From: Hypericum androsaemum
Taxonomy: Eukaryota; Streptophyta; Magnoliopsida; Malpighiales; Hypericaceae
DNA length: 64,000 nucleotides
Direction of reading: 5' to 3'
Assembly (NCBI GenBank): GCA_963995505.1
Contig: OZ023193.1
Location: 6,098,521 to 6,162,520, forward strand
A model generated the notes under the pieces. That model saw only the letters and a list, made by a program, of their open reading frames with translations. It did no database searches and had not been told where the DNA came from. Within the stretch, counting starts at the first letter, position 1. The number at the start of each line of letters is the position of its first letter. Shown in pieces: positions 11,248-21,079 of this stretch. A program made the translations under genes and the position numbers.

Positions 11248-11538
11248 ATGGGAGGGAGAGCAACTAAATTGAGCAAATTAGTGTTTAGATCATCATCATC
11301 TAGATGTGATTACGAGAGATTAGGAGCATATCGCACGTTATTATCCGTATTACCCAAGGGATATTTTCCAGTATGCGCAGGAATTAGCGACAAAGATGGT
11401 ACCAGGTTCTTTGTCCAAACAAAGGCACTTGGGGTTGCAAATTTCTTGCGACTTCTTTGTAATTCAACTGAAGAATATGGTTTTGTGAATAATAGGATTC
11501 TCAGGATTTCCTACGAGTCTAATGGTTTCCAAGATTGA
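11248..11538 (+). CDS. SAUR-like auxin-responsive small protein
   Basis: A single-exon frame of 96 residues from ATG 11248; the frame extends upstream only through non-ATG codons. It has the SAUR domain: PKGYFPVCAG at about residue 41, then RFFVQTKALGVANFLRLL and EEYGFVNNRILRISYE. SAUR proteins are short, intronless and often auxin-induced; many inhibit PP2C.D phosphatases at the plasma membrane and so promote cell expansion. Its length and intronless structure fit the family. GISDKDG lengthens the loop before the conserved strand, and the usual Cys/Glu-rich end is replaced by SYESNGFQD. No auxin-response element was sought systematically. It lies alone among cystatin-like copies and looks intact. 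Confidence 0.7.
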   Translation: MGGRATKLSKLVFRSSSSRCDYERLGAYRTLLSVLPKGYFPVCAGISDKDGTRFFVQTKALGVANFLRLLCNSTEEYGFVNNRILRISYESNGFQD

Positions 11539-12127
11539 GAAGGACCAACCTCAATATCATTCCATCGGGTTAGAAATTTATATTATATCAGCCGAAGAAT
11601 ATGGTTTCGTGAATACCGAAGTCTAGAAGTTCCATGCAATACCCTATAACATATTTAATCCCTTTTCAAACACCCGAGTACCTAGAATTATAAAAGATTC
11701 TTGACATAATGTAGTAGCATAATTGACCATCCGTCCGTGCAATGTTGTTATAACTCTAGCCCATAATGCATTTGCCGAAACTTCTCCTACTCCAAGGCTG
11801 CTAATTGGTGGTTTTAGTGTGGAAATATTTTGTGGGGCTAAATGTGTAGGAAATATTTAGTGTGGTTTTAGGCTGCTAATTGGTGGTTTTTAAAATTTTC
11901 AATATTCACTATCGAGTTGCACCTTATTTGAGTGATGATGTTAATATACAAAAGTTTTAATTGAAATCACATATGTATCTAAACTTTAATACCATATATT
12001 ATGGGATATTCTTCAAAAACAATTGAGGAAACCTGTAGAAAAAACCTGAGTTATGCTTCCATAGTCCACTTCTTGATTGGTTTATTTTATTAATAAAATT
12101 TACGATAAAGAATCGAGTCTCAGATAT
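11539..12127. other. Intergenic spacer
   Basis: AT-rich. The phrase GGCTGCTAATTGGTGGTTTT occurs twice about 72 bp apart (near 11796 and 11868). No gene seen. Confidence 0.4.
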
Positions 12128-12136
12128 TTAAATTTT

Positions 12137-13229
12137 ATAGAAATTATTCTCTAGTCTCTCGGATTTGCTTAAATATACTCAAAAGATTCTCTGTTTGTAA
12201 AATACACATCGACGTCCCTCGTGTTTGATTTTATTATATTTTTTGGTCCCTGGAAAAAGTTAGCAGCTCTTTTTTTATTTTTGACAATGAAATGACCAAA
12301 ATACCCTTAGAACAAAAAATAAAAAATTGATGACATCATCTCTTCTTCTTCCTCCTAAAAACCCTCCACCGACACATTTAATTTTCCATTAAACAGCCAA
12401 TTAGTCAACCCATCCAGGCGTCCTCCAACACGAAGGTCGTCATCACCAGAGAACGAGGGAAGAACGCTCAGCCCGGACGGGGGCCGAATGTGGGTGCAGC
12501 CGCGAGAACGACCCTGCAGCCTGGAGCGCCAGGACCAAATCCTGCGGAGGCCTCGGGATGAGGCGCGATGAGGACGAGGACGATGACGCGGAGGCCTCGG
12601 GATGTCATCCTCGTCAGGTTCTAATTTTTGCGACGCCTGAGATGGAGGAAGACGGCGGGCTTGAGCGGAGAGACGGCGGGCTCGATTCGTCCCGATGGCC
12701 ATCGTCAGACCCGCTGGAGGCGGTCGAACGCGTCGATTTCCTTCGTCACAAGGTCGATCCTCCCCGTGCGGTGCCGTCTCAAGCTCGATCTGTCTCCTCT
12801 AAATTTCGATCTAAATTTCTGTTTTTAGTTTGGCGGAGTCCCACATGTTGACCTTGAGCTGCCATTGTCTACACTTGACCCTAGGCTTGTAGAAGACAAA
12901 GAGCCCCAACGTTCCCGTCCTCTTACCGCCGACTAGCCTGGGAGATATGGGGAATTGATTTTAGATGTGAAAAATATGTTATTGAATTGATGAAGAAGAT
13001 GATAGAGATGAGTTCTTGATTTTCATGAAGAATGAGAGATGATGTCATCATTTTTTTTAATTTAAGGGTATTTTCATCATTTCAATGACAAAAAAAAGAA
13101 AAAAAATTTATTGATGGACCCGAAAGTATAATAAAATCAAATAAGATGAACGTCGATATGTATTTTGCAAACAAATAGAACTTTTGAGTATATTTAAGCA
13201 AACTCCAGAGGCTAGAGAGTAATTTCCCC
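12137..13229. mobile_element. Mutator-like element with GC-rich cargo
   Basis: Terminal inverted repeats of about 200 bp: the left end GAAATTATTCTCTAGTCTCT pairs with the reverse complement of the right end, and the match runs to the GATGACATCATCTCT motif on both sides. A 9-bp duplication TTAAATTTT flanks it (12128-12136 and 13230-13238), as expected for Mutator-like elements. There is no transposase. The 12360-12960 core is strikingly GC-rich compared with the host DNA and open in several frames, suggesting a captured gene segment (Pack-MULE type). I cannot identify the cargo. A related end occurs at about 53850. Confidence 0.8.
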
Positions 13230-13238
13230 TTAAATTTT

Positions 13239-13509
13239 TGGAACAAAGCATGCCCAAATTATTTGAAACACTTGGGTCGAAAAATCTATTTAGATAATAA
13301 TGAATTAAGCAACTTGTTTAGCTAAAATTTGTTCTAATTAAAATAATTCAAAATTTTACAACTCGGGCTTTTCTGAAAACATTGTTAAGATTCTCGAGAT
13401 CAAAATAGTTGGATGATCGTTGATGGGTCATCCTCGCAAGTGAAGCCCATATGTAAGGCCAAATTTCGTCTTGATGGCACACTCTTCTACCTACTTCCCA
13501 TATCGAACC
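13239..13509. other. Spacer downstream of minus-strand cystatin-like gene
   Basis: No gene recognised. The next segment is exon 4 of the minus-strand gene. Confidence 0.4.
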
Positions 13510-13652
13510 TCAGACCCATTTGGCGGAGCTGATTCCACGACCAGACCCACCTTTCACGTTATGCCTGGAATCTTTATGAGAGCAAAACCGCCTTGTTGTG
13601 GGTTTCATTAGCCTAGAACTTGACCTCGTCGGAGTCTCTTGGCTTTCATTCC

Positions 13653-14833
13653 ATGCCAAACTTGCCATTTTTCGTGTGTGCATCTGCAATTGACAAGTCA
13701 TACAAAATATATATAACACATGCAAAATCTAAATCTAGAGAGGACATTAACACTATGAATATAAGTCATATAAATATGAAGCGATTCAAGCAAAAGCATG
13801 CAAGAGTTTCAACAAAACCATAAATATGCTCTGCCTAAATTTTCTGCATCAGGAAAAAATGAAGCAACAGAGAAACGTGCATAGCAAACAAGCAAAGATA
13901 AATTCGATATAAAAAGGGGACAGAGGATCATAAAAATTCAAAATCAATTGAGTGATAAATAGAATATAGACACCACCATATAGCATATGCATTTTACCTA
14001 GACTGCATGCTTCTTTTTCCTGAACAGCAAGACCTTCCAATTCCCATTAAACCGCCAGTAGACTTTTGTCTGATACATTTTCTTCTCGCCAGAACTAACA
14101 TTTACAGCCTCAACCGTTATGTAAAAAACCATACCAGCTACTACGGAACCGTTCACAGTCTCGAGCCCCACAACCTGCAGTTTACCATCCTGCACAGGTT
14201 TCAGTTCTTGACCCATTAGTTGACACAAAGTAGGCAACAGTTCACGAAACGTTGAGACACAAGATCGAAAGCTTACCGGTGCAGCCCTTTTCTCATTGTA
14301 ATGCTCAACCGCGATTTCTGCCGCCTCTTCTGCAAGCGTCCAGTAACTCGAACGGCCAGGGATAAGCGGATTGATGCCACCTATGGTCCCTTTAGGCGGA
14401 CGAGGGACATTGAAACCCTAAAAACAAAAGGACAAAAGTAAAGAAAAATGCCCACATGATAGGATAGTTTGATACAGCGTATATAAATTAAAAGGGAACA
14501 ACACATAACCCCGGTCCTCGCAGCTTGTTTGCAGTATTCTCGGAATTCATCAGATATGTCATCGGGAAAACCATCGTCGGTGAGTTCCTCGAGGTCATCG
14601 TACTCGCTAAATTTGCAAGACTCGTCCTCAGGATCCTGCGCATATCCCTCCTCTTCATCGTCATCGTCATCGTCATTCTCCTCCTCCTGCTCCTCTTCAA
14701 CCTTGTCGCCGTCATCCTCCTTCTCCTCTTCAACGTCGTCCTCATCCTCCTCCTGAACGTCCTCCTTGTTCCGCTCCATCAACTCCCACTCCTTCGCGAC
14801 GGAAGAAAGGCCTTCAAAATTCACTTTAGCCAT
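13653..14833 (-). CDS. Cystatin-like protein with acidic N-terminus, intact minus-strand copy
   Basis: Coding exons 14833-14510, 14417-14277 and 14189-13998 join in phase 0 to give 218 residues. Residues 1-16 read MAKVNFEGLSSVAKEW; about 20-70 are almost all Glu/Asp. Exon 2 gives GFNVPRPPKGTIGGI and EIAVEHYNEKRAAP (cystatin-like helix). Exon 3 gives NGSVVAGMVFYITVEA, whose SVVAG aligns with the inhibitory QxVxG loop, and YQTKVYWRFNGNWKVLLF. The stop TAG is followed at once by a donor (TAG then gtaaaa), and a spliced exon 4 starting at 13683 (MHTRKMASLAWNE...) corresponds to exon 4 of the plus-strand relatives, so it would be 3' UTR. No frameshifts. The cystatin fold is likely; protease inhibition is unproven because the first Gln is missing. 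An acidic tail suggests binding to basic partners, which is inference. Confidence 0.75.
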
Positions 14834-14840
14834 GATCGCC

Positions 14841-14849
14841 AAACCCTAA
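14841..14849 (-). promoter_or_regulatory. Telo-box 7 nt before ATG
   Basis: AAACCCTAA on the plus strand, i.e. TTAGGGTTT for the minus-strand gene, 7 nt before its ATG at 14833. Confidence 0.65.
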
Positions 14850-14917
14850 TTTTGGAGTAAATTTACCGAATCACAATCTCTCTCTCTTGTTACCGATGGC
14901 AGTTTCAACTAATCGCA

Positions 14918-14990
14918 CACGTGCAATATATATATATAATAGATCTTTCTGGAGGCCCACAAAAGTCTTGTGCTTATTGGCCCATTGGGC
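14918..14990 (-). promoter_or_regulatory. Core promoter of minus-strand cystatin-like gene
   Basis: A TATA run (14927-14938) about 95 bp before the ATG, a G-box CACGTG at 14918-14923 just downstream of it, and site II motifs (TGGGCC/TGGGCT) at 14954-14959 and 14979-14990. The same order is seen at the truncated copies near 20937-20988 and 50653-50670, with CACATG in the former. Confidence 0.6.
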
Positions 14991-15276
14991 TTTTGAAGCC
15001 TAATATTGGACCCGAAAGAGGCGGTAGGCCTAAAGTTGCCTTTTACCGTCATTAATTGGAGAATGTAGTTTATCACCCAAAAAAAAATTGGAGAATGTAG
15101 TTTTGGAGGACCTATTTACAATTTCTGATGGGCTTTTCGATTAATGTCACGATTCGGTTATCGTTCTCCTCCCTTTTCCACATCCATGCAATTTTTTGAG
15201 GATTAAAAGTTGCATTTATAATTATTACGTTAAAAAGTCATCTTAAAATATTATCCGATTCTTGAACTCGATTTTT

Positions 15277-15363
15277 TTTGTTTCTGAGTGGTCGAAGATT
15301 GATGAGACGCTGGCTCTTATGCTGAAGCAACGAACCATCTCTATGAAAAGGCCAGATATATTC
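15277..15363 (+). other. Second copy of unidentified coding-like fragment
   Basis: Reads SEWSKIDETLALMLKQRTIS and then MKRPD in the plus frame, matching 10912-11011. Unknown function. Confidence 0.35.
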
Positions 15364-15742
15364 AAGAACACATATCATATTGGTGTTAGTATAATGAAGT
15401 TGGAGAAAAATCTGCAATAGACAATTCAAATAATTTATATTCCAAGTTATTTGGCTAGTGGAAGTTGCTTACCTTTATTCCAAGTTATTTGGCAGCCTTT
15501 CGACAAGTTGGCCAACTCGTGGCTAGAAAGACAGATAAGAATTCACCAAGTTTTGTATACCATGTCCATTGAAGGATGAAATCAGATTACAAGAATAACG
15601 AGCACGCACCACCACTGTAGCTCAACTTGGAGACTGAGTTTGTTGAATTTGGACCACTGGTCAAGCAATTTAGGATACTGGAACGTGAAGGACTTTAAAG
15701 GTTGATTTTTATCATAAGCCACATAAGCCACAGACATGCAAG

Positions 15743-16961
15743 TGTTAGACACATATAAGTAAATTATGGTTTTAACTCGAGTAAATAAACATAAGCAATA
15801 CAAAAGAGAAAGGTAGAAGTATGCTCACGATCACACTTGTAGGTAAGTGTGTAACACCTTCGTCTTCGAGTTAGGACTTCGGATTGAATCCTGGACGAGG
15901 CCACAGTTTAACCGTGTGCCCTTAAACTCTTATTACCCGCCTATATGCTTCAGGCCTCCGTGGGTAATAGAGCTCCCAAGGTACAACGCCCAACCACGAG
16001 TACTATAGGAAGCACTATAGCACACCTTTCGAACTTTTCGTAGCCTTAGAACTCCGACATAAATAAAATAGAGAAAAAACTATGCTATGGAGGGAGAAGT
16101 AGAGAGCTCAAGGAAGAGTGAGAGCTGGGATGATTTGGAATGAAGGAGGTGGGCTCCTTTTATAGGCAGCCTTGGACCTCCAACAGCCAAATCCGGATTT
16201 AATATGGCCATTAACCCACCCATTAAATGGGCTGTTACAAGACCCATAAAACCCCCAACATAAATAGGCTGTTACTCTCATGAATTTAAAATTCGAATTT
16301 AAATTCAAATGGCAGCTGGCAAGAGAAGGTTCCAGAACGTGGGCTTGTCCAAACGGAAGTCCAAGAAGCCCAGAGGACTTTTTGGGCCTAGGATCGCTAC
16401 AACAAGTCCGGCCCAGTTCTAAAAAGATAAGGCCCTGGAACCTGGAACAATTCCCGCAACCCCGAGCCCGGTCCGGGGCGGGGCGGGGCGCGCGCGCGTG
16501 CGTGCCGAGCCGAGCCGGACGGACGGACGGACGGACGGCGCGAGAAGCCTCTCCCATCTCCACCAGTTTACCCATGCTAGACTTCTAGTCCCTTATAAAC
16601 TTGTCTCAGCATGGTGCGCTAACCAATGTGGGATTGTGCTTATTTTAATAACAACCATACCACTTTAAAGCCAATTTTCATTCACCCCGAGAATTGGATT
16701 TTCGCAAGTGTTATATATCGTTACGAAGCTCTATCAACGAGCTTCGTATTGATCTCACAAACACCCAAAATCAATTGGTGTGACCTTCAATTAAATTAGC
16801 TCAAAGTTTCCCACTAATTACCTAGTTATTATATTTAATTAAGATTCTCCCTCTAATTAAATATTTGGGCCAAAGCCCAATACACTCACTTGTATTGGGC
16901 CATCTCTTCCTGGAGTGTATTGGGCCATCTCTTCCTGGGTTAATAAACCAATTCTCCAACA
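15743..16961. mobile_element. Solo LTR
   Basis: A 1219-bp block starting TGTTAGAC and ending CTCCAACA (TG...CA), flanked by the 5-bp duplication GCAAG (15738-15742 and 16962-16966). It interrupts the duplicated 3'-flank repeat: the uninterrupted version near 9675 joins the two sides directly. No gag-pol, primer site or second LTR, so a recombined solo LTR is the best reading. It contains a GC-rich patch with GGAC tandem repeats near 16513-16540 and a doubled TATTGGGCCATCTCTTCCTG near 16891-16938. Confidence 0.8.
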
Positions 16962-17105
16962 GCAAGCTGTTAGGAACCGAGTGCAGAGCGGGGAGGATAA
17001 AGAAGGAACAGACGCTATTGGTGAATTTGGAAGAATAAGGACAGCTGCAGATGGTATAGAAACCAAATGGTAGAAGTTAATGACAAGCAAACACTCACAG
17101 ATTCT

Positions 17106-18096
17106 TTGGTGAATGACATTTCTGCGGCAGCGTGTTTGGATGATCTGCACGTCCCTCTTGATTTTCAGCAGCTTGCTACTGCTGATGTTGTGAAGTTTGA
17201 CGGTGGGATAGCAAGTGAAGCAAGATTTCTTGCTGACTTTGATCTGGAAATCGCCCAGCTATGCATTGATGCTGCTTTTTGTTCAGCTACTCTTCAAACA
17301 ACTGCTTACGGTGGGCCTGATGTTCATGTGTTGCCTGCTGGGGAGGTCTCCCTGGCCTGCGACTCTGTGGCAGCAACAGCTTCTATGCAACACTGCGTTG
17401 CTGGTTCTGTTGGTTCTTGCGAAGAGCTTGTGTTGCCCTTTTCTTTGGAGGCTTGTGCAGGTGATTCACATCTGCTGGATGACGTATCTGCTGCTTCCTC
17501 TCTTGCGGGTAGTTCAAAGCGTGGGAAGGGCAACTCCTTCTCGGTCCAGCACCCGGGCTAGGAAGTTAACCTGTAAGGCCGCTGCTCTAAAAAAGATACC
17601 AATGCGAAGTGTTGCGGTTCGAGCTTCTCGAAAGGAGGTGCATATCCGGCCGCCATCTGTGAGTATTGAAGGGCGAGACTTTGAAAGGGAAGTGCGTGAT
17701 GAAGCTAGAGAGGTGGAGCTTGCAACTCGTAGGTTAGAGGTGGCAGTTCAGATGGGTTTGCCGTAGGTGGGGGACGACTCTCCAACAATTCAGGAATGCG
17801 AGGCGAGGAAACGGACAATCTAAAGTTCATGATCCCACGTAAGTTCGGGTTTTTGGAGTGCGGAGGTAAGTTTTGGATTAGGGGTTTCGTACATTTTTAC
17901 CTCTCCTTGTTATTACTTCATGTAATTTTAAGGCTTTGGCGGTTTTTGGGATATCTGTGGGCTATAGTTAGATGGCGCTCATCATAGGAATATGGTGTGT
18001 GTCTATCTAGTATTTTATGCAGTATATTTTGACACTTTTGGTGTAATTACTTTCGGGGTTTATTTGGTAAAATTTAATTTTACTTACAAAAAAAAT
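17106..18096 (+). mobile_element. LINE insertion, internally deleted
   Basis: Flanked by a 13-bp direct repeat differing at one base (ACTCACAGATTCT at 17093-17105, ACTCACAAATTCT at 18097-18109) and ending in a short A-rich tail. Both are hallmarks of target-primed LINE insertion. It sits in the duplicated 3'-flank repeat. The left part is an open frame (to 17561, then another frame to 17766) containing ALKKIPMRSVAVRASRKEV and REVRDEAREVELATRRLE, which could be the end of an ORF1 protein. No reverse transcriptase remains, so most of ORF2 is deleted. The protein assignment is inference; the insertion structure is seen directly. Confidence 0.65.
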
Positions 18097-18429
18097 ACTC
18101 ACAAATTCTAATGATCTAAGTTCGAACAAAGTAGAATTTTTATTTGCACTCTTGATCCAATTAGTTGTTAGTTAAAGAAGTGATGGATGTTACTGATCAT
18201 TGCCTTTCATGTTAAAAAAATCCTCAGCTCCTTGTAAAATTCGCTGAAGTAGAGAATTGGCTAAAGATGAGTGGGAAAATGGTAAAGGAAGTGCTACAGG
18301 TGACATAGAATTAACCAATATAACTAGATCTCGTCACATAGTAAACAGGTTTAAATTCTGTATCGTCGTCAAATCATACAACATGTTGTATCATTAGGCT
18401 AAATATCTTTTAGAAGCACACATATTTTA

Positions 18430-19480
18430 AGGACAAATCCTCAGCCCTGTGATTTGCTTAAATCAGTATTTTGGTCCTTCTTGTTTCGAAATCAAAATTT
18501 TTGCCCCCTAATTTACTTTTATTAAATTCTAAGTCCATCGCTGATATCATCTAGTCAATATAATTTTAAAATGACAATTATATCCCTCTAATAAAATGTA
18601 AAAAATACTCATACCCTCTCTCTTACCTCTCGCCAACTATGCCTCCAATTTTTTAATTTGTTTTCCAAAATCCCAAGACCCATCTTCCTCGTCCAACCAA
18701 CGCAGTCAACTCAAACAACCTCATCCTCCTATTTTTTTAGTCCCATGTCTCCAGAACCAAGCTTGGTAGAAGATGGCAGTGAGGGCTGCGTCTCGTTGCT
18801 GGTGTACAGGGCTTCGTCTGGCTTTTTTTTTTCAATTCACCGCATCGGCTCCACGAGTTGCATAATTAGCGCCTGGTGTTCCTCGATATCCTTGTTGCTA
18901 AATGATTAGATAAACGTCATCTGGTTGATAACTATTTCAAGTTCTTCCTCAACGACAAGGCAAGCAAAAAATCATTTTCTTCCAAAAAAAATCGATTGTT
19001 TAATTAAAACCCAGATCAACCTTCAAGGGGAAAAACTCGGCGGAGCACCCAACGAAGCTCAACCAATCGATTTCAAGTGCATCTCCTCTCTCCTCCATCT
19101 AAACCTTCTCCCACGACCAAGCTCAACCAATTTTTGCTGTGCATCTTCTTTCATATTTTGGGGGATTAGGATTACTGTGATACATTGGTTGGTTAGGTGG
19201 GCGAAAGATAATTCTTTGATTCGAGAAATTAGTATTCTGTACAGATTTTAGTGATATGTTCATAGGAAATTTTTTTTTGGCAAGAAGAGTTTTTATTTAT
19301 TTTGCTTATAAGAAGGGTACAATTGTCATTTCAAAATTATGTTGACCGGATGACATCAACGAAAAACTTTAGAATTTAATAAAAACAAATTATAGGAGTC
19401 AAGTTTTAAATTTTGAAACAGGAGGAACTGAAATAATAATTTAAGCAAACTATGAGGCCTTTTTTTATCACTATAATACA
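18430..19480. mobile_element. Mutator-like element with about 170-bp terminal inverted repeats
   Basis: The left end (CCTCAGCCCTGTGATTTGCT...) pairs with the reverse complement of the right end (GGCCTCATAGTTTGCTTAAA...) and the pairing continues through TTTTATTAAATTCTAA and the GACAATT..ACCCTC stretch. It resembles the ends at 12137 in layout but is a different family. No transposase. The core holds short frames without recognisable motifs. Exact borders and target duplication could not be fixed because the flanks are T-rich. Confidence 0.6.
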
Positions 19481-19487
19481 TTATTGG

Positions 19488-20460
19488 TTCCGTCACCAGA
19501 CAAAATGATTTTGCACATGGTTCAAGTTTCACCTTCCATTTCGTATGTATTACTAATTAGCTAGGAATTACGATTGGAATACATTGAGAATCGAATAAGT
19601 ACGAGATAAAAAATGAATTTGGTCCGTGGAATAAACATTGTATAACAGAGATCAATTTTAATGTTATTAGTTTGGTTGTTGATTTTTTGGGGCCTCCTGA
19701 GCCCATTACACTTGGATTGGGCCTAAAGCCCGTTACATGCTACACGTTACTACCAGAATATTACAATGGAACTTAGCAGAACAAAATATCTTAGCAGTTC
19801 ACTCCGATGGCATTATTGACATATGAATTGGACTTCCAAATCAAGATTAATTAATTTCATAATTGTATTGTTGATTTGGTCTTATTTTTTAATCATAACA
19901 TCCGGTATAAACAAACAAACAAACAAGTTAATTAATTACAGAATTGATAATTTGGTTCGTATTTGATATTGAGATTTTTAATGTACCAATAGTTGTTTCT
20001 AAGACATGAATAAACTAAATCTGAGTTTATCAAGAGATAATTAATACATACTTTTTCTATTCAATATAATACGAGTGGAATTTTAATAGATTGTCGAAAA
20101 TGAACAGGTGCACCAATTAACGTAGATAGTATTGTCATTTAAGTGGTGCATTTGGTGAACTTTTCTTTTAATGTCCGGATTCGGTGCAATCGTACAAGCA
20201 ATATAAAAAATCTCTTTGGTACTTCGCATGAAGTTTTCTAATCATACGATGTGCACACAAAATTGTCATTTTAAGTGGTGCACACACTCTTGCCTCGTTA
20301 AATAAATGGTTTCTATTTTACTCTATATAGTAATACCCACTCTATTACTCTCACTATGAGAAAAAAAATTAGAATCAATCTTACAAGAACAATAACTTGA
20401 CTAATGATTAAGCACTATTTTTTAAAGATTAAATTTTATTTAAATTATTAATAATAGTCA
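19488..20460. repeat. Segmental duplication flank
   Basis: Similar to 25735-27010, e.g. ATAATACATTATTG, GCACCAATTAACGTAGATAG and AGAATCAATCTTACAAGAAC phrases in the same order. Parts also match 22070-22260 and 23088-23150. No gene seen; it is intergenic DNA copied along with the cystatin-like genes. Confidence 0.6.
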
Positions 20461-20671
20461 GAAGAAGCATCTCGCAGCCGCCGATGTCTTCAAAACCCTA
20501 ATACGACAAAATCTGTTAGAAAAAAATTGTATCAGAAAAAAAAATACTCCGATAACACCACGAATACGAGGCCCTTTTCCTAATCCATGTTACAAGCTCG
20601 GAGCTAATAGATTCCAATGCAATTGATCAAGATTATATATGTGTGTGTGTGAATTTCAAAAGCACCATGAT

Positions 20672-20853
20672 TGTTTGCAGTATTGCCGGTATTCCTCAGA
20701 TACATCATCGGGAAAGCAATCGTCGGTGAAGTCCTCGATGTCATCGTACTCGCTAAATTTGCAAGAGTCGTCCTCAGGGTCCTCCTCGTTCAGCTTCCTC
20801 AACTCCAACTCCTCGGCGACAGAAGAAAGGCCCTCAAAATTCACTTTAGCCAT
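20672..20853 (-). pseudogene. Truncated cystatin-like copy, exon 1 only
   Basis: From ATG 20853 the frame reads MAKVNFEGLSSVAEELELRK, a much shortened acidic stretch, then SCKFSEYDDIEDFTDD and EEYRQYCKQ, matching exon 1 of the intact minus-strand gene. Sequence similarity ends at the CKQ codons, before the splice donor, and the frame stops at 20656. The telo-box (20861-20869) and TATA/site II promoter remain, so a short transcript is conceivable. Confidence 0.8.
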
Positions 20854-20860
20854 GATTGCC

Positions 20861-20947
20861 AAACCCTAATTTTGAAGTAATTTACCAAATCGCAATCTCT
20901 ATCTCCTCTTACCAATGGAAAGCAGCTTAAAGAATCGCACATGTGCA

Positions 20948-20979
<32 letters not shown>

Positions 20980-20988
20980 TATGGCCCA
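20861..20988 (-). promoter_or_regulatory. Retained promoter of truncated copy
   Basis: Telo-box AAACCCTAA at 20861-20869 (7 nt before ATG), CACATG followed by a long AT run at about 20937-20980, and a GGCCCA site II motif at 20983-20988. The AT run has expanded compared with 14927-14938. Confidence 0.55.
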
Positions 20989-21079
20989 CAAAAGTTGTTT
21001 CGGGTCCAATATTGGGCTCCAAAAGCCCAACAGGCCAATGAGCATAAAGAAGGCAGGCCTAACGTTGTTTTTTTCACTG

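Noticed and set aside
12558..12851. Candidate gene in the GC-rich core of the Mutator-like element
   Set aside because: Several overlapping frames are equally open because of GC content; no motif allows a choice, so it is kept only as cargo.
14529..14756. Serine-rich frame opposite the acidic exon
   Set aside because: Antisense of Glu/Asp codons gives Ser/Leu/Val-rich frames in every copy; no independent signal.
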